From positions 186,001 to 250,000 of the forward strand of contig NZ_JACYVH010000003.1 in the NCBI RefSeq assembly GCF_014842255.1: 64,000 bases of DNA, given 5' to 3'. Under the pieces are notes generated by a model. It was given only the letters and a program-made list of their open reading frames with translations. It searched no databases and was not told the DNA's origin. Each line of letters starts with the position of its first letter. Position 1 is the first letter of the stretch. Shown here in pieces: positions 19,230 through 27,721 of the stretch. The position numbers and the translations under genes are program-made. This DNA is from Frigoribacterium sp. CFBP 13712 (lineage in GTDB: Bacteria > Actinomycetota > Actinomycetes > Actinomycetales > Microbacteriaceae).

Positions 19230-20464
19230 GCCGGCGCCCCGGGCGACCGCGCCGTCGTGTGGTCGCCGCGGCCGTCGCCGTGCTCGTCGTCCTGACGGGG
19301 TCGTACACGTCCCTCGCCCTCGCCGGCCCCACGTCGCCGCAGTCGGCCACCGCCTCCGTCTTCGAGGCCCCCCGTCAAGCCGCCCCGGCGCTGACGTTCC
19401 CCGATTACGGGGCCACGGCGGTCCAGGCGCTCGGCTACGACGACAGCCTGACGACGAGCGGCGACGACCGACCCCGACCGATCGCCAGCATCAGCAAGAT
19501 CGTCAGCGCCCTCGTCGTGCTCGACGCGAGACCCCTCGACGGCGGCGACGGGCCGGTCATCACCTTCGACGCCGACGATGCCGCGCTCTACGACGCGTAC
19601 CTCGCCCGGAACGGCAAGGTGGCGCCGATGCCAGCCGGTCTCCGTCTGACCCAGCGTCAGGCCCTCGAGGTGTCGCTGATCGAGTCGGCCAACAACTACG
19701 CCGACGCCCTGGCGCTGTGGGCCTTCGGCAGCACCGACGCGTTCGTCGCCGCGACCGACGCGTGGCTCGACGAGAACGGCCTGACCTCGACGACCATCGT
19801 CGAGCCGACGGGCATGTCGCCGGCGAACACGAGCACCGCGACCGACCTCGTCGCCCTCGGCCGACTCGCCCTCGCCGACCCCGTCGTCGCCGAGATCGTC
19901 CGCACCGACGCCGTGACCGTCCCCGGCGTCGGCGAGATCGAGAACTCGAACGAGCTGCTCGGACTCGACGGCGTCACCGGCATCAAGACCGGCACCCTCG
20001 ACGAGGCCGGCGCCTGTCTGCTCTTCTCCGCCGACTACGCGATCGACGATCAGACGGTCACGGTGGTGGGCGTCATGCTCGGCGGCGTCGACCACGACGC
20101 CCTCGACGTCGACGTGCAGGCCCTGCTCGCCAGCTCGGTCGCGCGCTTCCAGACCATCGACCTCGCGCGGGCGGGCGACTCGTTCGGACGGTACGACATG
20201 CCGTGGGGTGCCGAGGGCGAGGCCGTCGCCGCCGACGACGCCTCGGTGCTCGTCTGGGGCGACGAGGCGGTCGACGCCGTCGTGACGACGGAGCCGATCG
20301 GGCCCGACGCGGCGGGGGCCGAGGTCGGGTCCGTGCGCTTCACGGTCGACGACCAGGTCGTCGACGTGCCCCTCGAGCTCGATCGCGACATCCCCGAGCC
20401 GGGGGCGTGGTGGCGGTTGACGCACCCGCGTGAGATCGCGGCCGGGCTGAGCCGCACCTCCTGA
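19226..20464 (+). CDS. D-alanyl-D-alanine carboxypeptidase (S11, low-molecular-weight PBP)
   Basis: 412 residues. An Arg-rich start and hydrophobic helix (11-34) give an uncleaved signal anchor. The penicillin-binding motifs are all present: SISK with Ser88 and Lys91, SAN in ESANNYAD, and KTGT in IKTGTLDEAG. It trims the stem-peptide D-Ala of peptidoglycan outside the membrane. The C-terminal ~150 residues form an additional all-beta-like domain. Start overlaps the methyltransferase stop by four bases. Confidence 0.9.
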   Translation: MSRRPGRPRRRVVAAAVAVLVVLTGSYTSLALAGPTSPQSATASVFEAPRQAAPALTFPDYGATAVQALGYDDSLTTSGDDRPRPIASISKIVSALVVLDARPLDGGDGPVITFDADDAALYDAYLARNGKVAPMPAGLRLTQRQALEVSLIESANNYADALALWAFGSTDAFVAATDAWLDENGLTSTTIVEPTGMSPANTSTATDLVALGRLALADPVVAEIVRTDAVTVPGVGEIENSNELLGLDGVTGIKTGTLDEAGACLLFSADYAIDDQTVTVVGVMLGGVDHDALDVDVQALLASSVARFQTIDLARAGDSFGRYDMPWGAEGEAVAADDASVLVWGDEAVDAVVTTEPIGPDAAGAEVGSVRFTVDDQVVDVPLELDRDIPEPGAWWRLTHPREIAAGLSRTS

Positions 20465-20470
20465 ATCGCA

Positions 20471-20494
20471 CCGCGCCTCCTCGACCTCTCGAGG
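20471..20494. repeat. Single arm of the GAGGAGGCGCG element merged with a short hairpin
   Basis: CCGCGCCTCCTCG starts at 20471, 7 bases after the carboxypeptidase stop. Its last bases join CCTCGA (20479-20484) and TCGAGG (20489-20494), making a small hairpin between convergent genes; a plausible weak terminator. Confidence 0.6.
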
Positions 20495-20515
20495 CATGCC
20501 GGGGGAGGGCTGACC

Positions 20516-21304
20516 TCAGGGCTCGTCGCGGTGGACGACCATGACGGCGTCGGGCCGCTTCGCCTGCCGACCGTCACCCGACGACTGGTGCCGGATCCGA
20601 CGGACCACCCAGGGCACGAAGTACTCGCGCGCCCAGCCCATGTCCTCCGAGCGCGCCTGCCGCCACGGGCGCCGCGCGAGCGGCTCGGGCCGGTAGGGCT
20701 CGAGATCGTTCTCGACGGCGAGGGAGGCCAGGACCATCCGCGCGATGGTGTGATGACCCAGCGGGCTGAAGTGCAGCCGGTCGGGCGCCCACATGCCCGG
20801 CCCGGAGAGCTCGCGGAGCGCCCACATGTCGGCCACCACGGCGTCGTGCCGCGCCGCGATCGAGTGCACGTGCTCGTTGTAGATCGCGACCTTGCCGCGC
20901 AGTCGGCCGAGCACGGGGGTGGACCCGATGTCGGGCCCGGTGAAGACGACGACCGTGGCCCCGTCGCTGCCGAGACGCTCGACGAGCCCCTCGAAGCCGG
21001 CGGCGACCCGGTCGGGGTCGGTGCCCGGGCGGATGATGTCATTGCCCCCGGCCGAGACCGTGACGAGGTCGGGGCGCAGCGCGAGCGCGGCGTCGGCCTG
21101 CTCGTCGATGATCTGCTGCAGCAGTCGGCCGCGGACGGCCAGGTTGGCGTACGCGAAGTCCTCCGTCGACGACCCGAGGACCTCGGCCACCCGGTCGGCC
21201 CAGCCCCGGTGCCCGCCCGGCGAGCGTTCTTCGGGATCGCCGATGCCCTCCGTGAACGAGTCGCCCAGGGCGACGTAACGAGACCACGGATGTTGCTGCG
21301 ACAT
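20516..21304 (-). CDS. SGNH/GDSL-type esterase
   Basis: 262 residues of SGNH hydrolase: block I ALGDSFTEG with the nucleophile Ser, Gly in AVRGRL, block III SAGGND with Asn, and block V DRLHFSPLGHH with Asp and His. No signal peptide is obvious, so it is probably cytoplasmic. The real start is the ATG at 21304 (MSQQHPWSRYVALGDS); the longer antisense frame to 23611 is an artefact. Divergent from the acyl-CoA dehydrogenase gene with only 39 bases between starts. Confidence 0.9.
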   Translation of the reverse strand: MSQQHPWSRYVALGDSFTEGIGDPEERSPGGHRGWADRVAEVLGSSTEDFAYANLAVRGRLLQQIIDEQADAALALRPDLVTVSAGGNDIIRPGTDPDRVAAGFEGLVERLGSDGATVVVFTGPDIGSTPVLGRLRGKVAIYNEHVHSIAARHDAVVADMWALRELSGPGMWAPDRLHFSPLGHHTIARMVLASLAVENDLEPYRPEPLARRPWRQARSEDMGWAREYFVPWVVRRIRHQSSGDGRQAKRPDAVMVVHRDEP

Positions 21305-21331
21305 GCCCACCACGTTACCCGCCGGGCGGAT

Positions 21332-21337
21332 TACTCT
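21332..21337 (+). promoter_or_regulatory. -10 box for a leaderless acyl-CoA dehydrogenase gene
   Basis: TACTCT lies 6 bases before the GTG at 21344 with no ribosome site, in a 39-base divergent gap. Confidence 0.5.
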
Positions 21338-21343
21338 CGACCC

Positions 21344-22537
21344 GTGCACGAACCAGGCCCCGTCTCGCCCATCACCCGCGGCACCACGCCCGAGGAGGCG
21401 CTGCCCGACGAGCTCCTCGAGCGCTTCCGGCAGCGGGCGGCCGTGTCCGATCACGAGAACGCGTTCCCGGTCGACGACCTCGACGAGCTCAGGTCTCGCG
21501 GCTGGCTGCGACTGTTCGTCCCGGAGGACCGAGGAGGCGCGGGTCTCGGACTCGAGGCCGTCGCGGCCCTGCAGAGTCGCCTGGCCACGGCGGCCCCGGC
21601 GACCGCGCTGGCCGTCGGCATGCACCTGGTGTGGACGGGCTGCGCCGCACTGCTGCACGCCCGCGGCGACGACTCGCTCGGGTACGTGCTCGACGAGGCC
21701 GGCCGCGACGAGATCTTCGCCTTCGGCGTCAGCGAGCCGGGCAACGACCTGGTGCTCTTCGACTCGGTCACGAGGGCCGAGCCCGACGGCGAGGGCGGCT
21801 ACCGGTTCACCGGCACCAAGATCTTCACCTCGCTCTCGCCGGTCTGGACCCGCCTCGGCGTGTTCGGCCGCGACGACGGCGACCCCGACGCCCCTGCGCT
21901 GGTGCACGGGTTCCTGCGACGCGAGGACGGCGGACACGAGTCGCTGGGGGACTGGGACACCATCGGCATGCGGGCCACCCAGAGTCACACCACGCGTCTC
22001 GAGCAGGCTCCCGTCGCGGCGTCGCGCATCGTCCGTCGTCTGCCGGTCGGACCGAGCGCCGACCCGTTCGTCTTCGCCGTGTTCGCGGTCTTCGAGACGC
22101 TGGTGTCGGCGGTGTACCGGGGGATCGCCCGGCGTGCCGTCGAACTGGCCGTCGAGTCGGCCACGACCCGGGGGTCGCGTCGAGCCGGCGGGGCGCCGCT
22201 CTCGGACGACGCGATCGTCCGCTGGCGGATCGCCGACGCGGCCATCGCGCTCGACGGCATCGAGCCGCAGGTCGACTCGATCGCCCGCGACGTCGACTCG
22301 ATGGTCGACCACGGAGCGTCGTGGTTCCCCCGTGTCGTGGGGCTGAAGACCCGCACGACCGAGACCGCCCGCGCCGTCGTCGATCAGGCCGTCTCTGTCG
22401 CCGGCGGCGCCTCGTACCGCAGGTCGTCCGAGCTGGGACGCCTGCAGCGGGACGTGCTCGCCGGCAGGTTCCACCCCTCGAGCACCGACTCGGCGCACGC
22501 CACGACGGCGGCCTGGCTGCTCGGGCCCGTCTCCTGA
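21344..22537 (+). CDS. Acyl-CoA dehydrogenase family protein
   Basis: 397 residues with acyl-CoA dehydrogenase architecture: N-terminal helical domain ending VPEDRGGAGLGLEAVAAL, a beta domain with FAFGVSEPGND and YRFTGTKIFTSLSP, and a C-terminal helical domain with QAVSVAGGASYRRSSELGRLQRD. It would use FAD to oxidise an acyl-CoA or a related substrate; the usual catalytic Glu region cannot be placed with confidence, so a flavin monooxygenase variant is possible. GTG start at 21344. EDRGGAG is encoded by a copy of the 11-mer, but the residues are family-conserved. Confidence 0.82.
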   Translation: MHEPGPVSPITRGTTPEEALPDELLERFRQRAAVSDHENAFPVDDLDELRSRGWLRLFVPEDRGGAGLGLEAVAALQSRLATAAPATALAVGMHLVWTGCAALLHARGDDSLGYVLDEAGRDEIFAFGVSEPGNDLVLFDSVTRAEPDGEGGYRFTGTKIFTSLSPVWTRLGVFGRDDGDPDAPALVHGFLRREDGGHESLGDWDTIGMRATQSHTTRLEQAPVAASRIVRRLPVGPSADPFVFAVFAVFETLVSAVYRGIARRAVELAVESATTRGSRRAGGAPLSDDAIVRWRIADAAIALDGIEPQVDSIARDVDSMVDHGASWFPRVVGLKTRTTETARAVVDQAVSVAGGASYRRSSELGRLQRDVLAGRFHPSSTDSAHATTAAWLLGPVS

Positions 22538-22573
22538 GCAGCGGATGTCGGAGGCCCGTGTGAGGATGCACGG

Positions 22574-23902
22574 GTGAGCAAACAGGACGGCAGCGGGCGG
22601 CTGGTCACCACCGTGCCCACCGACGATGCGACCGCGCCGATCCTCCACGTCGACATGGACGCCTTCTTCGCGTCGGTCGAGCTGCTCGACCGCCCCGATC
22701 TGCGCGGACTCCCGGTCGTGATCGGTCACCGGTCGGACAGGTCCGTGGTCACGGCGGCGACCTACGAGGCCCGCAAGTACGGCGTCAACTCGGCCATGCC
22801 CATGGCGATCGCCCTGCGGCGCTGCCCGCAGGCGATCGTCCTCGAACCGCATGGCGAGAAGTACCGGCACTACTCGTCGATCGTCATGTCGATGTTCGAC
22901 GACGTCACGCCGATGGTCGAACGGCTGGGCATCGACGAGGCCTTCCTCGACGTCTCGGGGTCGATCCGACTGCTCGGGTCCGTCTTCGACATCGCGACGG
23001 AGCTCCGTCGGCGCGTGCACGCCGAGACGGGTCTGCACTGCAGCATCGGCGCCGCGTCGACCAAGTTCGTCGCGAAGCTCGCCTCGAGCGTCGCCAAGCC
23101 CGACGGTCTGCTCATCGTGCCGCACGAGGCCACACTCGCGTTCCTGCACCCGCGTCCGATCAGCGGGCTCTGGGGGGTCGGCGGCAAGACGGAAGAGACC
23201 CTGCTCAATCTCGGCCTGCGGACGATCGGCGACGTCGCCAACGCACCCCTCGACACCCTCGTCCGAGCCGTCGGGCCGGCCGGCGGCGCCAAGCTGCACT
23301 CGCTGGCCTGGGGCCGCGACCCCCGCTCCGTGACGACCACGGCCGAGGAGAAGAGCGTCGGGCACGAGGTCACCTTCTCGACCGACGTCACCGACCCCGT
23401 CGAGATCCGGCGCGAGCTCCTCCGCCTCAGCGACAAGGTCGGCGTGCGACTGCGCGCGGCGGGGATGAGCGGCCGCACCGTCGTGCTCAAACTGCGCACC
23501 ACAGACTTCGCCACGATCACCCGGTCGAAGACGCTGGCCGAGCCGACCGACCTCGGGCGCCGCATCTACGACGAGGTGCGCGCCGTCTACGAGGCGACGG
23601 GCAAGCAGCACGAGCGCATCAGACTGGTCGGGGTGCGCGTGGAGCAGCTCGTACCCGGCGGGGGCGGCGGGCTCTCGCTCGGCCTGTGGGACGACGACGC
23701 CGACTGGCGCGAGGCCGAGTCGACGATGGACGCCCTGCAGGCCCGATTCGGTGCGGCCATGCTGACGCCGGCGTCGCTGCTCCGCCAGGGCACCGGTCGA
23801 CCGGGCTCGGGCCGACCCGGCTCGGGTCGTCCGCCGCGGGGCCGTCCGGGGCCTTCGCCGGTCGAGCCGTCCGTCGACCCCGGGTACAGTGGGGTCGAGT
23901 GA
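22574..23902 (+). CDS. dinB: DNA polymerase IV (Y-family)
   Basis: 442 residues. Palm motif HVDMDAFFASVE with Asp27 and Asp29, and LGIDEAFLDVS with Asp121 and Glu122 give the metal site; HhH region GLWGVGGKTEETLLNLGL and a little-finger domain follow. It performs translesion synthesis. The expected clamp-binding peptide is degenerate (LSLGLW at about residues 380-385), and the C-terminus carries an unusual Gly/Arg/Pro repeat (GRPGSGRPGSGRP). GTG start at 22574; its stop overlaps the helicase start (GTGA). Confidence 0.92.
   Translation: MSKQDGSGRLVTTVPTDDATAPILHVDMDAFFASVELLDRPDLRGLPVVIGHRSDRSVVTAATYEARKYGVNSAMPMAIALRRCPQAIVLEPHGEKYRHYSSIVMSMFDDVTPMVERLGIDEAFLDVSGSIRLLGSVFDIATELRRRVHAETGLHCSIGAASTKFVAKLASSVAKPDGLLIVPHEATLAFLHPRPISGLWGVGGKTEETLLNLGLRTIGDVANAPLDTLVRAVGPAGGAKLHSLAWGRDPRSVTTTAEEKSVGHEVTFSTDVTDPVEIRRELLRLSDKVGVRLRAAGMSGRTVVLKLRTTDFATITRSKTLAEPTDLGRRIYDEVRAVYEATGKQHERIRLVGVRVEQLVPGGGGGLSLGLWDDDADWREAESTMDALQARFGAAMLTPASLLRQGTGRPGSGRPGSGRPPRGRPGPSPVEPSVDPGYSGVE
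23885..23890 (+). promoter_or_regulatory. Possible internal -10 box for the helicase gene
   Basis: TACAGT inside the end of dinB, 8 bases before the helicase GTG (23899). Could allow separate leaderless expression in addition to operon read-through. Confidence 0.35.
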
Positions 23903-25758
23903 GCACAGCTAGCGTGGACGACCCTTCGGGGCCCGACGACATCCGCGACGACGGCACTCTCGATCTGACCGACGTCGGCGTCTCGGCCGGCAACTCGGCC
24001 GCCGAGCACCTCTCGCCCGCGTTCCCCGAGAGGGCGGCCTGGGGCACCGCCGCGAAGCTGCGCGCCTGGCAGGCCGAGGCCCTCGAGCAGTACTTCGCCA
24101 CCGACCCGGTCGACTTCCTCGCCGCAGCCACCCCCGGTGCCGGCAAGACGACGTTCGCCCTGCGTCTCGCCACCGAGCTGCTCTCGCGCGGGGTCGTCGA
24201 CCGGGTGGTCGTCGTCGCGCCGACGGAGCACCTCAAGCGCCAGTGGGCCGACGCGGCAGACCGGGTCAACCTCCGACTCGACCCCATGTTCAAGAACGCG
24301 GACGTCACCTTCGGTCGGCACTACCACGGTGTCGCGGTCACATACGCCCAGGTGGGCATGAACCCCGAGGTCCACCGTGCGCTCACCGAGGCGGGTCGCA
24401 CTCTCGTGATCCTCGACGAGGTCCACCATGGCGGCGACGCCCTCAGCTGGGGCGACGGGATCCGCGAGGCCTACGGCAAGGCGACGCGGCGACTCTCCCT
24501 CACCGGAACCCCCTTCCGATCGGACACCGCGGCCATCCCCTTCGTCACGTACTCGGCCGACGAGCACGGCATCCGGACGTCGCGGTCCGACTACGCCTAC
24601 GGCTACGGTCGCGCCCTCGCCGACGGGGTCGTCCGGCCGGTGCTGTTCATGGCCTACGCCGGGCAGATGCGGTGGCGGACGCGCATGGGCGACGAGATGA
24701 GCGCCTCCCTGGGCGAGGCCGTGACCAAGGACATCACCGCGCAGGCCTGGCGGACGGCCCTCTCGCCTCAGGGCGACTGGATCCCGGCCGTGCTCTCGGC
24801 CGCCGACAAGCGCCTCACCGAGGTGCGTCGCGGCGTCCCCGACGCCGGCGGGCTGGTCATCGCCACCGATCACACGGTCGCGCGTCAGTACGCCGCCGTG
24901 CTGCAGAAGATCACCGGCGAACGCCCGACCGTGGTCCTCTCCGACGAGAAGGCGGCCAGCGACCGGATCCAGGCGTTCTCCGAGAGCGAGAGCCGATGGA
25001 TGGTCGCGGTCCGCATGGTCTCCGAGGGCGTCGACGTGCCGCGGCTGGCGGTGGGCGTCTACGCGACCTCCGCATCCACGCCGCTGTTCTTCGCCCAGGT
25101 CGTCGGTCGCTTCGTGCGTGCCCGTCGTCGGGGTGAGACCGCGTCGATCTTCCTGCCGAGCGTCCCGAGTCTGATGGCGCTGGCCGGGCAGCTCGAACTC
25201 GAACGCGACCACGCGCTCGACCGCCCGACGAACGCCGACGACGGCATCTTCGCCCCCGAAGAGGACATGATGGCGGCCGCCAACCGAGAGGAGAAGGCGT
25301 CGAGCCTGCTCGAGCAGCAGCCCTTCGAGGCCCTCGACTCGCAGGCCTCGTTCGACCGTGTCCTCTACGACGGCGGCGAGTTCGGCACCGGCGGCGAGAT
25401 CGGGAGCCTCGAAGAGCTCGATTTCATCGGGATCCCCGGCCTGCTCGAACCCGACCAGGTGCGCGACCTGCTGCGGCAACGGCAGGCGACGCAGGCACGT
25501 CGTTCGTCGAAGACGGGCTTGCCGACGGTCGCCGCCCCCGTCGAGACGGCCCGTCCCCTCTATCAGACGATCAAAGAGCAGCGTCAGGAGCTCAGCCGGC
25601 TGGTCTCCATCTGGTCGCGTCACTCCAACGAACCGCATGGTCTCATCCACGCCGACCTGCGGCGCATCAGCGGCGGCCCCTCCGTGGCGCAGGCCAGCAC
25701 CGAGCAGATCCAGAAACGCATCGACGTGCTGCGCGGCCGCATCGGCAACCGCAAGTGA
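23899..25758 (+). CDS. DEAD/DEAH-box helicase (SF2)
   Basis: 619 residues. Q-like region RAWQAEALEQYF, Walker A ATPGAGKTT (77-85), DEVH box (173-176), SLTGTPFRSD motif III, and VVGRFVRARRRGE motif VI, giving a full SF2 helicase core; the last ~200 residues are a helical domain of unknown role. It resembles a helicase widespread in actinobacteria whose substrate is not known to me. The GTG start overlaps the dinB stop by four bases, suggesting a joint role in DNA damage tolerance. Confidence 0.87.
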   Translation: MSTASVDDPSGPDDIRDDGTLDLTDVGVSAGNSAAEHLSPAFPERAAWGTAAKLRAWQAEALEQYFATDPVDFLAAATPGAGKTTFALRLATELLSRGVVDRVVVVAPTEHLKRQWADAADRVNLRLDPMFKNADVTFGRHYHGVAVTYAQVGMNPEVHRALTEAGRTLVILDEVHHGGDALSWGDGIREAYGKATRRLSLTGTPFRSDTAAIPFVTYSADEHGIRTSRSDYAYGYGRALADGVVRPVLFMAYAGQMRWRTRMGDEMSASLGEAVTKDITAQAWRTALSPQGDWIPAVLSAADKRLTEVRRGVPDAGGLVIATDHTVARQYAAVLQKITGERPTVVLSDEKAASDRIQAFSESESRWMVAVRMVSEGVDVPRLAVGVYATSASTPLFFAQVVGRFVRARRRGETASIFLPSVPSLMALAGQLELERDHALDRPTNADDGIFAPEEDMMAAANREEKASSLLEQQPFEALDSQASFDRVLYDGGEFGTGGEIGSLEELDFIGIPGLLEPDQVRDLLRQRQATQARRSSKTGLPTVAAPVETARPLYQTIKEQRQELSRLVSIWSRHSNEPHGLIHADLRRISGGPSVAQASTEQIQKRIDVLRGRIGNRK

Positions 25759-25760
25759 GT

Positions 25761-25797
25761 CGGACCCGGCCGAGGGCGCAGCTCCCCGCCGGGTCCG
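25761..25797 (+). terminator. Hairpin terminator after the helicase gene
   Basis: CGGACCCGGC (25761-25770) pairs exactly with GCCGGGTCCG (25788-25797), 10 bp, two bases after the helicase stop. No T tract. Confidence 0.7.
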
Positions 25798-25830
25798 AAC
25801 GGCTACGCAGCCGCTGGCGCTCCCGCCGCG

Positions 25831-25836
25831 TACGAT
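25831..25836 (+). promoter_or_regulatory. -10 box for a leaderless small gene
   Basis: TACGAT lies 6 bases before the ATG at 25843, without a Shine-Dalgarno. This conserved layout is a main reason to accept the short gene. Confidence 0.5.
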
Positions 25837-25842
25837 CGGGGG

Positions 25843-26097
25843 ATGCTGGATGAGATCGGTCACGATCGGTGGTTCGTCCGCCGCGACGCCGACGCTGCAC
25901 CTCAGGCCCTGATCGAGCGGTTCGGCGGCGGGTACCGCCTGACGCTGTGGTCGCTCGTCGAGACCGAGCAACGGCCGCTGGGTGTCTTCACCTCGGCCGA
26001 GCAGGCGCAGATCGCGTGGTGGCGTCATCTCGACCGGGAGCGGGGTCAGCGCAGGGGGAGCACCTCCGCGAGGGCCAGGCGCCTCGGCGAAGACTGA
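25843..26097 (+). CDS. Small hypothetical protein
   Basis: 84 residues, not recognised. The N-terminal ~65 residues look like a compact globular domain (DEIGHDRWFVRRDADA, RFGGGYRLTLWSLVETEQRPLGVF); the C-terminus is Arg-rich. It has its own leaderless promoter layout and follows a hairpin. Its last 52 bases overlap the 3' end of the convergent gene ending at 26046, so one of the two may be shorter in reality or the overlap may be genuine. Confidence 0.6.
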   Translation: MLDEIGHDRWFVRRDADAAPQALIERFGGGYRLTLWSLVETEQRPLGVFTSAEQAQIAWWRHLDRERGQRRGSTSARARRLGED

Positions 26098-26576
26098 CCA
26101 CGGGTCTGTCGGGCCACCGCCCTGCTGATCACCCGGGCCCGTTCGTCGCTCTGGTCGGACGTCCGTGCTCCCTCGGCGGACCACGATGTCACGCCGTCGT
26201 CCGAACAGCCCAGCACGGACCGTACGACCAGACCGCCCGTGGCGCTCAAGGCGAGCAGGGCGTCGCGCCACGCGAGATCCGACTCGCTCGCCGTCGACGC
26301 GCCCGGTCGTTCGACCACGAAGGCGAGCCACGCCACGTGGAACTCGGCCACGACGGCCTCGAGGGCGACGCCCCAGTCGTCGACGGCGCGAGGTGACGGC
26401 CACTCCGAGATCCCCTCGAAGGGGACCATCATGGGCAGCTGCACATCGTCGGCGTCGAAGAAGAGCGTCCACAGCTGACGCCGGATGGCCACCGGCAGCA
26501 GCTCGGACGCCCGGGCGGCGAGGGCCGCCTCGTCCGGCACGGGGCGGTGAGGATCCGGGGGTGTTCGACAGGTCAT
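26046..26576 (-). CDS. Conserved hypothetical protein
   Basis: 176 residues, function unknown. Features include VAIRRQLWTLFFDADDVQLPMMVP near 30-53 and a helical middle; no catalytic motif or membrane segment is clear. The start is the ATG at 26576 (MTCRTPPDP); longer open frames run antisense to other genes. The C-terminal ~35 residues are Arg/Ser-rich and overlap the convergent small gene. Similar proteins occur in actinobacteria, often unassigned. Confidence 0.7.
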   Translation of the reverse strand: MTCRTPPDPHRPVPDEAALAARASELLPVAIRRQLWTLFFDADDVQLPMMVPFEGISEWPSPRAVDDWGVALEAVVAEFHVAWLAFVVERPGASTASESDLAWRDALLALSATGGLVVRSVLGCSDDGVTSWSAEGARTSDQSDERARVISRAVARQTRGQSSPRRLALAEVLPLR

Positions 26577-26668
26577 GGCACCAGCGTGCCGAGGCGCGGA
26601 CGTCGTCAGGACGCCGTCCACAGCCCGGACACGTGGGGGAGTCACCCGACCGAGGTGGGGAGGGAACG

Positions 26669-27718
26669 TCAGGGGCGGGTGACGAAGCCCTTGTCGACCA
26701 TCCAGTCGAAGGCGACGTCCGCAGGCTCCTCGCCTTCGACGTCGACCCGCAGATTGAGCTGGCGGAGCTCCTCGTCGGTCAGCTCGGGCGAGATCTGGTC
26801 GAAGACGTCCGCGAGCCCGGGGTACGTCTCCAGCGTCGCGGCCGACAGCACCGGGGCCGCGTTGTAGGCGGGGAAGAACCCCTCGTCGTCCTCCAGCACG
26901 GTGAGGTCGAGCGCGTCGATGCGGCCGTCGGTCGTGAAGATCTCGCCGAAGTTGCAGTTGCCCCGGTCGGTCGCCTCGTAGACCGTCCCGGTGTCGAGGA
27001 TGCTGACGTTGTCGGTCGGCACGCCGTCGGGGGCGCCCAGCTCGAGTCCGTAGCGCTCGAGCATGGGCTTGAACCCGTCGGCACGCGAGTTGAACTCCGC
27101 CTCGACGCAGAACGTCCGCTGCTCGACCGGGAGGGCCGCGATGTCCGAGAGCGTGGCGACGTCGCCCAGCTCGGCCACCGCCTCCGACCGGACCGCCATG
27201 GCGTACGTGTTGTTCAGCGGTGCCGGCTCGAGCCAGGTCAGGCCGTTGGCGACGTCGGCGTCGCGCACGGCCTCGTACTGCTCCTCCTGGTCGGGGATCC
27301 CCTCCGCCTCGCCGAGGTACGTGAGCCACGCGGTGCCGGTGTACTCGTACGTCATGTCGGCGTCGCCGTCGAGCATGAGCTGCCGCACGGCGACGCTGCC
27401 GGGCACGTTCGTGAGGTCGGTGACCTCGAAGCCCGCCGCCTGCGCCGCGAGGACGGCGATCTTGCCCAGCACGAGCTGCTCGGTGAAGTTCTTCGCCGTG
27501 ACGGTGAGCGCGGCGTCGTCGGGCAGACCCTCGATCGCCTCGATCGAGCCGGGTGCCACGGCGGGGACGAAGGCCGTCGCCGGCTGCAGACCGCATCCGG
27601 TCAGTCCGGCCACGGTCGCGACCGCGACGAGGCCGGCGGCCGTTCCGCGGACGACCCCGAGGCGTCGCAGGCGGCGAGGTGTCACGAGGGCTGGGCGCCC
27701 GGTGGGGGTCGATGCCAT
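26669..27718 (-). CDS. Osmoprotectant (glycine betaine-type) ABC transporter substrate-binding lipoprotein
   Basis: 349 residues. An Arg-rich start and hydrophobic helix end in the lipobox LTGC (lipidated Cys42). The mature part has OpuAC/ProX features: TVTAKNFTEQLVLGKI, a YEYTGTAWLTYLG ligand region and FPAYNAAPVLS. It would capture a quaternary amine such as glycine betaine or choline outside the membrane and deliver it to the two permeases encoded upstream. Last gene of the four-gene operon, 3 bases after the second permease stop. Confidence 0.9.
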   Translation of the reverse strand: MASTPTGRPALVTPRRLRRLGVVRGTAAGLVAVATVAGLTGCGLQPATAFVPAVAPGSIEAIEGLPDDAALTVTAKNFTEQLVLGKIAVLAAQAAGFEVTDLTNVPGSVAVRQLMLDGDADMTYEYTGTAWLTYLGEAEGIPDQEEQYEAVRDADVANGLTWLEPAPLNNTYAMAVRSEAVAELGDVATLSDIAALPVEQRTFCVEAEFNSRADGFKPMLERYGLELGAPDGVPTDNVSILDTGTVYEATDRGNCNFGEIFTTDGRIDALDLTVLEDDEGFFPAYNAAPVLSAATLETYPGLADVFDQISPELTDEELRQLNLRVDVEGEEPADVAFDWMVDKGFVTRP

Positions 27719-27721
27719 GGG

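Noticed and set aside
21529-21545. Copy of the 11-mer in the acyl-CoA dehydrogenase gene
   Set aside because: Kept in the count but not called an insertion: it encodes EDRGGAGL, a conserved family motif, so it may arise by chance or codon usage.
20516-23611. A 1031-codon minus-strand open frame
   Set aside because: Real protein is only the SGNH esterase up to 21304; the remainder is antisense to the acyl-CoA dehydrogenase and dinB.
23795-23850. Repeated GGTCGACCGGGCTCG-like units, considered as CRISPR or minisatellite
   Set aside because: Units are short, in frame and encode the GRPGSG tail of DinB; no spacers.
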